A program made the translations under genes and the position numbers. Under the pieces are notes generated by a model. It ran no database searches and was not told the origin of the DNA. It saw nothing but the letters and a program-made list of their open reading frames with translations. 64,000 nt of DNA, from NCBI RefSeq assembly GCF_001751365.1, contig NZ_LJGT01000037.1:862796-926795 (forward strand), written 5' to 3'. This document shows, one piece after another, positions 20,154 to 30,500 of this stretch (its first letter is position 1; the number at the start of each line of letters is the position of its first letter). This DNA comes from Streptomyces abyssalis (GTDB lineage Bacteria; Actinomycetota; Actinomycetes; Streptomycetales; Streptomycetaceae).

Positions 20154-22043
20154 CTACTGCTTCCGCAGGGCCGGCCGCAGTGCCTCCAGCACGTCCGGGT
20201 CGTCGATCGTGCTCGGTACGGGTTCGTCCGTGCCGTCGGCGATGCTCCGCATGTTCTTGCGCAGGATCTTCCCCGACCTGGTCTTGGGCAGTGCCGCCAC
20301 GACCGCGACGTCCTTGAGGGAGGCGACCGCGCCGACCTGGTCCCGTACGAGCTGCACCAGCTCCCCGCGCAGCCGCTCCTCGTAGCCTTCCGCGGCGGCG
20401 TCGACCCCGGACTTCAGCACCACGAACCCGCGCGGCACCTGCCCCTTCATCTCGTCGGCCACGCCGATGACGGCGCACTCCGCCACGTCGGGATGACCGG
20501 CCAGGGCCTCCTCCATGCCGCCGGTGGACAGCCGGTGACCGGCGACGTTGATGACGTCGTCGGTACGCCCCATCACGAACAGGTAGCCGTCCTCGTCGAG
20601 ATATCCGCCGTCGCCCGTGAGGTAGTAGCCGTCGAAGGCCGACATGTACGACTCCACGAACCGCTCGTCGTCGTTCCACAGGGTCGGCAGCGCGCCGGGC
20701 GGCATCGGGAGCCTCGCGACGATGGCGCCGTTGGTGCCCGGCGGCACCTGCTTGCCGTCGCCGTCGAGGACCTGGACGTTCCAGCCCGGCAGCGGCCTGG
20801 TCGGCGACCCGGGCTTGACCCGCAGCAGTTCGATCCCTGCGGGGTTGGCGACGATGGGCCAGCCCGTCTCGGTCTGCCACCAGTGGTCGATGACGGGGAT
20901 GCCCAGCAACTCCGAGGCCCAGCGGTACGTTTCGGGATCGAGGCGTTCCCCGGCGAGGAAGAGGTACTTCAGCGACGAGAGGTCGTACCGGCGGGCGAGC
21001 TCCCCGTCCGGGTCCTCCTTCTTCAGCGCACGGAAGGCCGTGGGGGCGGTGAACATCGACCGCACGCCGTATTCGGACGCCACGCGCCAGAACTGGCCCG
21101 CGTCCGGTGTGCCGACCGGCTTGCCCTCGTACAGGACCGTTGTCGCTCCGGCGAGCAGCGGCGCGTAGACGATGTAGGAGTGCCCGACGACCCAGCCGAC
21201 GTCGGAGGCGGTGAAGAGCGTCTGGCCGGGGCCCACGTCGTATACGTTCGCCATGCTCCAGGCCAGGGCCGTCGCGTAGCCGCCGCTGTCGCGGACGACA
21301 CCCTTGGGCTTCCCGGTGGTTCCCGAGGTGTAGAGGATGTAGAGCGGGTCCGTGGAGCGTACGTTCACGGGGGCGGCGGGTGAGGCGCCGGCGCACGCCG
21401 CAGCCCAGTCCACATCCGTCGCGCCCATCTCCGCCTCGGCCTGCGGACGTTGAAGGATCACCTGGCGCGCGGGCTTGTGCGCGGCGAGCCCGATCGCCTG
21501 GTCCAACAGGGGCTTGTACTCGATGACGCGTGAGCCCTCGATCCCGCACGAGGCGGAGACGACGACGGTGGGTTCGGCGTCGTCGATCCGCACGGCGAGC
21601 TCCTTCGCGGCGAAGCCGCCGAAGACCACCGAGTGCACCGCGCCGAGCCGCGCGCACGCGAGCATCGCGACGGCGGCCTCGGGCACCATCGGCATGTAGA
21701 TCACGACCCGGTCGCCCGCCGAGACACCCGAATCCCGCAGCACGCCGGCGAAGACGGCGACCTCGTCGCGGAGCCGTTCGTAGGTGTACGTGGTCTTCAC
21801 GCCCGTGACAGGGGAGTCGTACACCAGCGCCGCCCGGCTTCCGTGGCCCGCTTCGCAGTGACGGTCCAGCGCGTTGTGGCAGACGTTCAGCTCGCCGTCG
21901 GGGAACCAGCGGTAGAAGGGCGGCCGCGCATCGTCCAGAGCCTTCGACGGCGCCCTGTGCCAGTCCAGCGCGGCGGCCGCCTCCAGCCAGAACCGCTCAC
22001 GGTCCGCGACGCTCGCTCGGAAGATCTCCTCGTAGTCGCCCAC
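20154..22043 (-). CDS. prpE: Propionate-CoA ligase-like acyl-CoA synthetase
   Basis: 629 residues, the length of PrpE/Acs enzymes. The AMP-binding P-loop YTSGTTGKPKG is at about 238-248, followed by WWQTETGWPI, whose GWPI is characteristic of propionyl-CoA synthetases where acetyl-CoA synthetases have GG. The acetylation-regulated catalytic Lys is in SGKILRKNMR near the C-terminus. It converts propionate (or a similar short acid), ATP and CoA to the CoA thioester. GTG 22043 is preceded by AAGGAGG with ideal spacing; the open frame extends far upstream without similarity. It sits downstream of the TetR gene on the same strand with a 188-bp gap. Confidence 0.88.
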   Translation of the reverse strand: MGDYEEIFRASVADRERFWLEAAAALDWHRAPSKALDDARPPFYRWFPDGELNVCHNALDRHCEAGHGSRAALVYDSPVTGVKTTYTYERLRDEVAVFAGVLRDSGVSAGDRVVIYMPMVPEAAVAMLACARLGAVHSVVFGGFAAKELAVRIDDAEPTVVVSASCGIEGSRVIEYKPLLDQAIGLAAHKPARQVILQRPQAEAEMGATDVDWAAACAGASPAAPVNVRSTDPLYILYTSGTTGKPKGVVRDSGGYATALAWSMANVYDVGPGQTLFTASDVGWVVGHSYIVYAPLLAGATTVLYEGKPVGTPDAGQFWRVASEYGVRSMFTAPTAFRALKKEDPDGELARRYDLSSLKYLFLAGERLDPETYRWASELLGIPVIDHWWQTETGWPIVANPAGIELLRVKPGSPTRPLPGWNVQVLDGDGKQVPPGTNGAIVARLPMPPGALPTLWNDDERFVESYMSAFDGYYLTGDGGYLDEDGYLFVMGRTDDVINVAGHRLSTGGMEEALAGHPDVAECAVIGVADEMKGQVPRGFVVLKSGVDAAAEGYEERLRGELVQLVRDQVGAVASLKDVAVVAALPKTRSGKILRKNMRSIADGTDEPVPSTIDDPDVLEALRPALRKQ

Positions 22044-22231
22044 CCTGGCCTCCTTCCGGGCGTCCTGCCGTGGGCCGCCCGCTTGTGCGTTGTCGTCCGA
22101 CGGTGAGCGTGCCCAGCGGGAGCCGGCCCATGGCAACGCCGCGGGGGCCCGCCGCCGACGCCTGCGGCGCCGGAAGCGCCGTCCCGCCGCCCGGCGGGTA
22201 CGCCGACGATACGGCCACGGTCGGCGCCGGG

Positions 22232-22876
22232 TCAGCCTCCCGGACGGGAGCCGTCCGCTCGGACGGGGACGCCGGACCCGTGCTGGGCCGGCTCCTCCCG
22301 GCCGCCGGCGGCGAGCAGCGCCGCGGCGGCGTCGCGGGCCCGCAGGGCCGGTGCGGGTGTGTCGGTGATGGCGGCGACGGTGATCGCTCCGTCGAAGAGG
22401 ACTAGGAGCTGAGTGGTCAGGCCCTCCGGGTCGGGGGCCTTGGCGTCGTGGACGAGCCCGGAGAAGAAGCGCCGCAGGGCGGCCTTGTGGCCCTGCACGA
22501 TGGCTGTGACGGCAGCCGAGTGCGAACCCAGTTCGCCGAAGGCGTTGTTGAACGCGCAGCCGCGGAAGCCGGGCTCGCTGACCACGGTGTGCAGCCATTC
22601 GAAGATCCCGAGGATCTTCTCGTCCGGCGAGGAGAGGCTGTCCGCATGCTCCTCCATCGACCCGCGTGCGATCTTGTCCCGGCGGCGCAGGTACGCCTCG
22701 ACGAGAGCGCCTTTGGAAGGGAAGCACCGGTAGAGACGTTTGAGGGGGACGCCCGAGGCGTCGCGGATACGGTCCATTCCCACGGCCTGGACACCCTGCG
22801 CGTAGAACAGCGCGTCAGCGGCATCCAACACACGTGTCTCGACACTGACTTCGGTCTCCATCCCCGTCCCCGTCAC
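22232..22876 (-). CDS. TetR family transcriptional regulator
   Basis: 214 residues from GTG 22876; an ATG at 22861 is an equally good start. The N-terminal helix-turn-helix (VLDAADALFYAQGVQAVGMDRI through LYRCFPSKGALVEAYL) is typical TetR. The C-terminal ligand domain includes CAFNNAFGEL, seen in the group that controls hydrolases and oxidoreductases. Two matched palindromes lie immediately upstream, so autoregulation is likely, and the divergent LLM oxidoreductase gene is a candidate target. The downstream prpE-like gene could be co-transcribed. Confidence 0.9.
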   Translation of the reverse strand: MTGTGMETEVSVETRVLDAADALFYAQGVQAVGMDRIRDASGVPLKRLYRCFPSKGALVEAYLRRRDKIARGSMEEHADSLSSPDEKILGIFEWLHTVVSEPGFRGCAFNNAFGELGSHSAAVTAIVQGHKAALRRFFSGLVHDAKAPDPEGLTTQLLVLFDGAITVAAITDTPAPALRARDAAAALLAAGGREEPAQHGSGVPVRADGSRPGG

Positions 22877-22880
22877 ACTT

Positions 22881-22931
22881 GAGAACCACCGTTCTTCAGA
22901 CTACTCTGCATGGAAGAGAACGGCCGTTCTC
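22881..22931. promoter_or_regulatory. Twin TetR operator sites
   Basis: A perfect 16-bp palindrome GAGAACGGCCGTTCTC (22916-22931) and an imperfect copy GAGAAC-N4-GTTCTT (22881-22896) share the core AGAAC-N4-GTTCT. Their centres are 35 bp apart. The nearer copy lies 4 bp from the TetR start codon. Dyads of this size next to a tetR gene are the usual autoregulatory operators. Confidence 0.75.
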
Positions 22932-23363
22932 GGGTTGCTCGTCCGTGGGTGTCAGAAGTCGCCGCTTCGGCGCGACGATTGCAAGGGGGGTCCACGGACG
23001 AGCGGCACCTCGCCTCGAGGAGGCGACTGCGGCCGGACCGGCCGGTGGACTTGGGGGACGGGGGACCACCGGCCGGGCCGGCGAACCGCGTGAGCGGCCG
23101 CGAGCGCAGTCCTCCGCATGAGGCAGATCCCGGCCGCGGTGCGGCAGTTGTCCGTCCCCGGCCTGCCGCGGGCACGCGGCTGTGCGTTCGCGCCGGCGCT
23201 GCCCGGCGGTATCGCCGCCTCCCGGCTGCTGCCCGAACTGCCCGTCGCGCGCTACGGGCATCGTGCTCGTCCACGGCGTCGCGCCGGTGGCGCCGGCCGG
23301 GTCACCGATGTACAGCGAGCGAGACGGCCCCACCGCAGGGCCGCGAGAACAAGGAGACTTCGG
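22932..23363. other. Long leader without a supported gene
   Basis: No frame here shows recognisable protein similarity or a good start. The LLM oxidoreductase frame is open from 23118, but that part does not look like the family. The TetR operators at the left edge suggest this is a long 5' leader of the oxidoreductase gene, or a decayed gene. A short stretch near 23265 (TGIVLVHG in another frame) is too short to call. Confidence 0.5.
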
Positions 23364-24266
23364 GTGCGTTACGGCGTCAACATCCTCAACTTCGGCACGG
23401 GCACGGAACCGGCCACGCTGCTGCGCTGGGCGCGGTATGCCGAGGAGCGGGGTTTCCACTTCGCGATGATCTCCGACCACGTCGCGGTCACCGAGGAAGT
23501 GGCGCAGCAGTACGAGGCGCCGTTCTACGACCCGTTCACGACGCTTGCCTGGCTCGCGGGACACACCGAGCGGATAGAACTGGGCACCACCGTCACCGTG
23601 CTGCCCTTCCGGCACCCGCTGCTGACCGCCCGCGCGGCGGCGAACATCGACAGGTTCAGCGGAGGGCGTCTCATCGTCGGCGTCGGGGTCAGCTGGAGCG
23701 AGACCGAATACAGGTCGCTCGGCGTGGAGTTCGGGCGGCGCGGAGCGATCACGGACGAGTATCTGGACGTGGTCACCAGGGCGTGGCGGCACGAGAAGAT
23801 CTCACACCACGGCGAGTTCGTCACCTTCGACGACGTCTCCACGGGACCGCTGCCCGTACGCGTGCCGCCCGTGTGGGTCGGCGGCGCCGGCAAGGCGGCG
23901 CTGCGCCGAACCGTCAGATACGGCGACGCGTGGCATCCCCTGAATCTGCGGATGCGGTTCATCCGCGAGGAGGGGCTCCCCACGCTGCGCCGGATCGCCG
24001 AGGACGAGGGCAGGCCCGTACCGCAGTTCGCGCCGCGGCTGCCGCTGAGGCTGACCGGCTCGGCGCTGGAGGAGGAGACGCGCCTGGCGGGCCAGGGAAC
24101 CCTCGAGCAGATCCGGCGGGACCTGGACGGCCTCGCGGAACTCGGCGCCACGCACGTCCTCTTCGACACCTACCGGGGTGAACCGGCCTCGATGCGGCCG
24201 CAGGAGGAGGACGAGCGCCTGCTGGAGACGGTGGCGGAGCACGTGCTCTCCCTGGCCAAGCCGTAG
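23364..24266 (+). CDS. LLM class F420- or FMN-dependent oxidoreductase
   Basis: 300 residues with the luciferase-like TIM barrel: GVNILNFGTGTEPATLL at the N-terminus, ELGTTVTVLPFRHPLLTARAAANID in the core and GRLIVGVGVSW after it. The family uses reduced F420 or FMN; the actinobacterial 'Rv-type' members mostly use F420. GTG 23364 follows AAGGAG (23351-23356) with 7-base spacing, so the longer upstream frame was not used. It is divergent from the TetR gene and possibly under its control. Substrate unknown. Confidence 0.88.
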   Translation: MRYGVNILNFGTGTEPATLLRWARYAEERGFHFAMISDHVAVTEEVAQQYEAPFYDPFTTLAWLAGHTERIELGTTVTVLPFRHPLLTARAAANIDRFSGGRLIVGVGVSWSETEYRSLGVEFGRRGAITDEYLDVVTRAWRHEKISHHGEFVTFDDVSTGPLPVRVPPVWVGGAGKAALRRTVRYGDAWHPLNLRMRFIREEGLPTLRRIAEDEGRPVPQFAPRLPLRLTGSALEEETRLAGQGTLEQIRRDLDGLAELGATHVLFDTYRGEPASMRPQEEDERLLETVAEHVLSLAKP

Positions 24267-24402
24267 CGGACGCGAACCCACGCCGCGGAGTGCAAGCGGA
24301 ACTGGTGGTTCCTTAGGGTGGGATCCGTCCGTACGATCCACACCGGCCCACCGTGATCCGCCGCGATCCACAGCGTCACGCCGAGGAACCGAGGAACGCC
24401 AC

Positions 24403-25230
24403 GTGAGCACAGTCCCGGAAGTCACCCTCAACAACGGAATCCGCATGCCGCAGCTCGGCTTCGGCGTCTACCAGGTGCCGGAGGACGAGACGCAGCGCGT
24501 TGTCGCCTCCGCACTGGAAGCCGGATACCGCAGCATCGACACAGCCGCGCTCTACCGGAACGAGGCCGGGACCGGCCGCGCGCTCGCCGAGTCGGGCATC
24601 CCGCGCGATGAGCTCTTCGTGACGACGAAGCTCTGGAACACCGACCAGGGTCACGACGCCGCGCTGCGGGCCTTCGAGGAGTCCCTGGCGAAGCTGGGCC
24701 TGGACCATGTCGATCTCTATCTCGTCCACTGGCCGCTGCCCGCACGGGATCTGTACGTGGAGACCTGGCGTGCCCTGGAGAAGGTGTACGCCGAGGGACG
24801 GGCCCGCGCGATCGGCGTCTCCAACTTCCACCCCGCGCACCTGCGCCGGCTGACGGAGGAGACGGACGTCGTCCCCGCCGTCAACCAGATCGAGCTCCAT
24901 CCGCGCCTCCAGCAGCAGGAGTTGCGCGCCTTCGACGCGGGACTGGGCATCGCCACCGAGGCCTGGTCGCCGCTCGGCCGCGGCAACGGCGTCCTGGAGG
25001 ACCCGGCAGTCACCGCCATCGCGGAAAAGCACGGCAGGACCCCGGCGCAGGTCGTGCTGCGTTGGCACCTCCAGCTGGGGAACATCGTGATCCCCAAGTC
25101 GGCGACGGAGTCGCGCATCCGGGAGAACCTCGACGTCTTCGGCTTCGAACTGGACGAGGAGGACATGGCCGCCGTGGAGCCCCTGGAGACGGGTGCACGC
25201 GTCGGGCCCGACCCCGACACCTTCAACTGA
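24403..25230 (+). CDS. Aldo/keto reductase (2,5-diketo-D-gluconate reductase type)
   Basis: 275 residues. The catalytic tetrad is visible: Asp in SIDTA, Tyr in ALYRNE, Lys in VTTKLWN, His in YLVHWPLP. The NADPH-binding end reads VIPKSATESRIRENLDVF. The compact AKR5-like form reduces aldehydes and diketo sugars. GTG 24403 has GAGGA (24391-24395) upstream. The preceding 136 bp contains a small perfect GGAAC-N5-GTTCC hairpin (24298-24312) and four GATCC motifs. Confidence 0.92.
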   Translation: MSTVPEVTLNNGIRMPQLGFGVYQVPEDETQRVVASALEAGYRSIDTAALYRNEAGTGRALAESGIPRDELFVTTKLWNTDQGHDAALRAFEESLAKLGLDHVDLYLVHWPLPARDLYVETWRALEKVYAEGRARAIGVSNFHPAHLRRLTEETDVVPAVNQIELHPRLQQQELRAFDAGLGIATEAWSPLGRGNGVLEDPAVTAIAEKHGRTPAQVVLRWHLQLGNIVIPKSATESRIRENLDVFGFELDEEDMAAVEPLETGARVGPDPDTFN

Positions 25231-25319
25231 CCTGATTCAGGGCGGTGTTGCGTGCCCGGGGCGCCGTCCACCGGCCGGGCAGGCCCAGGCCGTTGGACGG
25301 GCCGGGGCCGTGGCCCGGC

Positions 25320-26321
25320 TCAGCCGGCTGACGGCCCCTGGGCCAGCAGCTCCTCGATGCGCGTAAGTTCCTCGTCCGCGAACCCCAGCCGCTCGCTCGC
25401 GGCGACACTGTCCGCGAGCTGTTCCGGGCTGCTCGCGCCGACGAGAGCCGACGTGACGCTGTCGCGCAGCACCCAGGCCAGCGCCATCTGCGCCAGCGAC
25501 TGCCCGCGATCCCGGGCCAGTTCGTTCAGTCCGCGCAGCATGCCGACGGTCTCGCCGGTGATCTGGTCGCTGCTGAGGAACGGGCTCGCCCCGGCAGCAC
25601 GGGAACCCTCGGGCACGCCGTCGAGGTACCGGCTGGAGAGCAGCCCCTGGGCCAGCGGTGAGAAGACGATGCATCCGGCACCCAGTTCCGTCAGCGTCTC
25701 CAGCAGACCCGTCTCCGGCCCGCGGTCGAGCATGGAGTAGCGCGGCTGGTGGATGAGGAGAGGCGTGCCCAGCTCCCGCAGGATGCCCGCGGCCTGCCGG
25801 GTCTGCTCCGGCGAGTAGTTGGAGACGCCCGCGTAGAGCGCCTTGCCCTGCTGCACCGCGGAGTGCAGCGCGCCCATCGTCTCCTCCAGCGGGGTGTCGG
25901 GGTCCGGCCGGTGCGAGTAGAAGATGTCGACGTGGTCGAGGCCCATGCGGCCCAGGCTCTGGTCCAGTGAGGCGAGGAGGCTCTTGCGTGAGCCCCATTC
26001 CCCGTACGGACCGGGCCACATGAGGTGTCCCGCCTTGGTCGAGACGACTATCTCGTCCCGGTAGGGACGCAGGTCCTGCCGGACGATCCGGCCGAAGGCC
26101 GTCTCCGCGGCGCCGGGCGGCGGGCCGTAGTTGTTCGCCAGGTCGAAGTGCGTGACTCCCAGGTCCAGGGCACGGCGGACGATTGCCTGCTGGCGGTCCA
26201 GCGGCCGGTCGGTGCCGAAGTTGTGCCACAGGCCCAGCGATATCGCGGGCAGACGGAGGCCGCTGCGGCCCGTACGGCGGTAGGGCATCGTCTCGTAGCG
26301 GCCGGCGTCGGCTTCGTACAC
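25320..26321 (-). CDS. Aldo/keto reductase, YghZ-like (AKR14)
   Basis: 333 residues. It starts YRRTGRSGLRLPAISLGLWHNFG and has ANNYGPPPGAAETAFG and SRKSLLASLDQSLGRMGLDHVDIFYSHRPD, diagnostic of the YghZ / L-glyceraldehyde 3-phosphate reductase group (Asp, Tyr, Lys in STKAG and His all present). Relatives detoxify methylglyoxal and other aldehydes. It converges with the other aldo/keto reductase, ends 89 bp apart, but belongs to a different subfamily, so the two are not a recent duplication. It is divergent from a LysR gene that may control it. Confidence 0.92.
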   Translation of the reverse strand: MYEADAGRYETMPYRRTGRSGLRLPAISLGLWHNFGTDRPLDRQQAIVRRALDLGVTHFDLANNYGPPPGAAETAFGRIVRQDLRPYRDEIVVSTKAGHLMWPGPYGEWGSRKSLLASLDQSLGRMGLDHVDIFYSHRPDPDTPLEETMGALHSAVQQGKALYAGVSNYSPEQTRQAAGILRELGTPLLIHQPRYSMLDRGPETGLLETLTELGAGCIVFSPLAQGLLSSRYLDGVPEGSRAAGASPFLSSDQITGETVGMLRGLNELARDRGQSLAQMALAWVLRDSVTSALVGASSPEQLADSVAASERLGFADEELTRIEELLAQGPSAG

Positions 26322-26380
26322 GGGGGTGTCTCCTCATCGGGGTTGCGGATGCCGCGGTCGGCAGAACGGCCAAGTCCCGG

Positions 26381-26401
26381 CCACCGGCTAGAGGCCGGTG
26401 G
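26381..26401. promoter_or_regulatory. Perfect hairpin between AKR and lysR genes
   Basis: CCACCGGC and GCCGGTGG pair across a 5-base loop in the 166-bp divergent gap. It could be an operator dyad or an RNA hairpin in the leader of either gene. Confidence 0.4.
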
Positions 26402-26487
26402 ACCACGGACCACTCCACCCTCGCCCGCCGGAGGCGAGGAGTCCAATAGAAGAAAGCGAATGGATTCAGCGACTATGGTTCTCAATC

Positions 26488-27393
26488 GTGGAACTACGGC
26501 ACCTTGAGTACTTCGTCACCGTCGCCGAGGAACGGCACTTCACCCGCGCCGCCGAGCGGCTGCTGGTCTCCCAGTCCGGGCTGTCGGCGTCCGTGCGCGC
26601 GCTGGAGCGGGAACTGGGCGCCAAGCTGTTCGTACGCACCACCCGCAGCGTCGAACTGACCGGCCCCGGCAGGGCGCTGCTCGCCGAGGCGACCCGGACG
26701 CTGGCGAGCGTCCGCGCCGCCAAGGAGGCCGTCGCCGCGGCCCAGGGCCTGCTGCGCGGCACCCTCGCCGTCGGCACCGAGCAGTGCATCGCGGGCGTGG
26801 ACGTGCCGCGTCTGCTGGCCCGATTCCGTGCGGAGCACCCCCGGGTGGAGGTCAGGCTGCGCCAGGCCGGCTCGGGTCTGCTGGCCGAGGCTGTCGGCAC
26901 GGGCAGGCTCGACCTCGCCTTCATCGCCCTGTGCGGGCCGCCGCCGCACGGCGTGAGCCTCACGCCGCTCACCGAGGAACCGCTCGTCCTGCTCTGCCAT
27001 CCCGGGCACGCCCTCGCCGGGGGAGAGGGCGCACGGTGGGCGGAGCTGAAGGGCGAGGCACTGGTGGACTTCCAGCCCGACTGGGGGGTGCGCCAGCTGA
27101 CCGACCGCGCCTTCGCCGGCGCCGGCGTGGAACGGCAGGTCGCGCTGGAGGTCAACGACGTGCACAGCCTCCTCGAACTGGTGGAGCAGGGGCTCGGAGT
27201 CGCCGTCGTCCCCCGGCACTTCGCACGCAAACCGCAGGCCGCCGGGCTGTGTGCCCTGCCGCTGACGGAGGGGCCGCAGCCGCTGTGGGAGGTGTCCGTC
27301 GCGCGGCCGGCCGGGGACGCCGCCAGCCCCGCCTCCCGGAAACTCTGTGCGCTGCTGGACCTTCCCGACGGCGGGTCCGAAGCCCCCGCGTGA
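26488..27393 (+). CDS. LysR family transcriptional regulator
   Basis: 301 residues from GTG 26488, which begins the standard family N-terminus (MELRHLEYFVTVAEERHFTRAAERL). The HTH covers about residues 16-60, with a co-inducer domain after it. A longer frame from 26398 adds 30 residues without family similarity. No Shine-Dalgarno is obvious, so translation may be leaderless. Divergent to the YghZ-like reductase gene, its most likely target. Confidence 0.9.
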   Translation: MELRHLEYFVTVAEERHFTRAAERLLVSQSGLSASVRALERELGAKLFVRTTRSVELTGPGRALLAEATRTLASVRAAKEAVAAAQGLLRGTLAVGTEQCIAGVDVPRLLARFRAEHPRVEVRLRQAGSGLLAEAVGTGRLDLAFIALCGPPPHGVSLTPLTEEPLVLLCHPGHALAGGEGARWAELKGEALVDFQPDWGVRQLTDRAFAGAGVERQVALEVNDVHSLLELVEQGLGVAVVPRHFARKPQAAGLCALPLTEGPQPLWEVSVARPAGDAASPASRKLCALLDLPDGGSEAPA

Positions 27394-27564
27394 CGTTCCG
27401 GGGCAGAGGCAAACCCGGAGACATCTCTCCCAACGCCCTTACACTGGCGCGATGTTGACCAGCACTCCTGTACTGGACACCGTCGGTGCCCTTCCGCACG
27501 CGGACACCTGCCTTCACCCCTGCCACCAGCGTTCCCACTCGAGACCGGTGCCCCGGGAGGACCG

Positions 27565-30500
27565 ATGACCCCCACAGACCCCGTCGGCCCCGTCGGCGAC
27601 CCCGCCGTACCCGAGTCCCGGACCACGCCCGTACCCGAGGCCACCGCTGAACAGGCCGCCGCCGCCCGACCCGTGACCGCCTCCGGGCCGGCTGCCGCCT
27701 CCGGGCCGGCCGGCACGGCGGGCACCGCCGCGCGCCCCGGCACCCGCAGCCCGCTGTCCCGCGCCGCGCGGCTCTCCCGCCGCCGCTTCCTCGCCACGAC
27801 CGCCGCGGGCGCCGCCACCGCGAGCGCAGCGGGAACCGTCGTGGGCACCGCGGGCACCGCAGCCGCCGCGACCCCCGCCGCCGCACCGGCCGGCAGCCCT
27901 ACCCGCATCACGCTCTCCTTCACCGCGGCCACCAACGGCGCCGCCACCCTCGCCCCGGGCGGTGACCGCCTCGTCGCGGAAGTGCAGAACATCCTGTGGT
28001 CCGTGCCCCGCGAGGGCGGACGTGCCGTGCCGCTGACCGCCCCCGAACTCGAGCCCACCCGGCCCGAGTTCTCACCCGACGGCAAGCAACTGGCCGTCTG
28101 CGCCTTCCGCGGCGGCGGATTTCACCTGTGGACGCTGCGCCCCGACGGCTCCGGACTCCGGCAGCGCACCGACGGCCCCTGGGACGACCGCGGCCCTGCC
28201 TGGTCCCCGGACGGCACCCGCATCGCCTTCTCCTCCGAGCGCGGCGGCGACACGGTCACCGGCAGCCCGTACCGCATCTGGATCCTCGACGTACGCACGG
28301 ACGAACTCACCCGGCTGACGGGCCTGCCCGGCCAGGACGGACCGCATCAGGACGGCCCCTGGGAGGACTTCGACCCGGCCTGGTCCCCGGACGGCAAACG
28401 CGTGCTGTTCGTGCGCGGCACCCCCGCGGAGGGTGAGAACGGGCCGGTGCTGCGCAGCCGCACGGTAGCGTCCGTACGCGCCGACGGCGGGGGAGCGGTG
28501 CGCACGGAGTACACCGAGAAGTCCGAGGCCGACGTGATGACGCCGGCCGTCTCGCCCACGGGCGGGCTCGCGCTGCTGCGGACCACGCCCTCGCCCGAGG
28601 CCTCCTGCACTCTGCTCGTCGACGGCGAAGTGCTCGCGGTCGACGGCGAGGTGCTGCCCGTGCCGCCCCGCTGGGTCTCCGCCGGGGAGCTGCTGCTCAC
28701 CGTCGACGGGCAGTTCAGCCTCGTACGGACCGCCGCTCCCGGGGACTCCGAACGCATCCCCTTCGCCGCCTCGTTGCCCGTCGAGCGCCCTCGGTACCGC
28801 GTCAAGGACTACGGCTTCGCGGCGCAGGCCGGCGGCAGCGCAGCCGTACGTGCCCTGCACCTCCCGGCCCTCTCGCCCGACGGCTCCCAGGTCGCCTTCG
28901 CCGCACTCAACTCCATCTGGGTCGCCCGGACTTCGGGCCACTCACGCCCCCGCAAGGTGGTCGAGGGCGCGACCACCCGCTATCCGCTCGCGCCCACGTG
29001 GACGCCCGGGGGAGAGGGTCTCGTCTACGCCGACGACCGCGACGGACTCCTCGCCGTACGCCGCCGGGATCTGCGCACCGGGGAGGAGGAGGTCCTCTCA
29101 GCCGGCGGCCGCGTCTTCCCCGTCCTCTCCCCGGACGGCTCCCGCCTCGCCTGTCTCGACATGACGGGCAACCTCCTCGTGCGCGATCTACGCGGGGAGA
29201 AAGAACGGGTACTGGCCGAGCCTCTCGGCGCCGCCGGACTGCCGGGCAGACCGAGCTGGTCGCCCGACGGCCGCCACCTCGCGATCTGTGACCGCAACCG
29301 CCTCAACCAGCGCTTCCGCGAGGGCTACAACCTCATCCGCATCATCGACGCGCGCAGCGGCGAAGACCGGCTGTACCCTCTCGCCCCGCACGCCTCGCTG
29401 TCCGACCGCTACGACAGCGGCCCCGTCTGGTCACCGGACGGCGCGCATCTCGCCGTCGTCAGCGAGTCCGCGCTGTGGCTGCTGCCCGTACGTCCCGACG
29501 GCACGCCCCGCGGCGAGCCGCGCCGCATCACGGACGAGAGCGCCGACCACCCCTCCTGGTCCGCCGATTCGCGCACGCTGCTGTATCTGTCGGCGGGAAG
29601 GCTGCGCCTCCTCGACGTCCGCAGCGGCGACGTCCGTACGGTTCCGGTCCGGCTGCGGCACCGGCCGCCGAAGGCCCGCGACACCGTCGTACGGGCAGGG
29701 CAGCTCTGGGACGGCACGGGCGGAGAGGTCCGTGAGGACGTCGACATCGTGGTGCGCGGCGGACGCATCCGGGCCGTACTCCCGCACGCAGCGGGACGTG
29801 CCGCGGCCCGGCACGTCGACGCATCCGGGCTGACGGTCCTGCCCGGCCTGTGGGACTCGCACACCCACCCCTGGCAGAGCACCTACGGCGGCCGTCAGAC
29901 CGCAACGCAGCTCGCATACGGCATCACCACCGCCGTGTCCCTCGGCGGTTTCGCCTACGAGCAGGCCCGCATCCGTGAAGCCGTCGCGGGCGGCACCCTC
30001 GCGGGGCCGCGGCTGCTGGCCACCGGTGAACTGCTCGACGGGGCGCGCGTCGCCTACAGCATGGGCCGCCCGCACCGCACCCGTGCCGGGCTGCGCCGTT
30101 CACTGGAGCGCGCGGAAGGGCTCGACTGGGACTTCGTCAAGACGTACGTGCGGGCCCCCGGCTGGATCATGGCCGAGGCGGCACAGTTCGCACACGAGCG
30201 GCTCGGCGTGCGCGCCGGCAGTCACCTGTGCACACCCGGCATACAGCTCGGCGGCGACCTGACGACCCATCTGCAGGCCACACAGCGCCTGGAGTTCGGG
30301 CACGCGACGACGGCCACCGGGCGCGCACACCAGGACGTCGAGGAGATTTACACCGCGCAGGGCGCCCGTTTCCACCTCGTCGCCACCCCGTTCGCCGCCG
30401 TGCCGCTGCTGGGCGCCGATCCGTCACTCGCCGACGATCCGAGGGTGACGCGGCTGATGCCGCCGTGGGACACAGGAGCCGTCGAAGAGCTCGCCGGCAC

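Noticed and set aside
19321-21657. 778-codon minus-strand frame covering the RibD-like and prpE-like genes
   Set aside because: Only the last 217 residues, from 19974, resemble a protein family. The upstream part lies in another frame of the ligase gene.
23118-23363. In-frame extension of the LLM oxidoreductase, and a nearby VLVHG-like fragment suggesting a hydrolase remnant
   Set aside because: The extension does not resemble the family and the hydrolase-like fragment is only a few residues long with no second motif.
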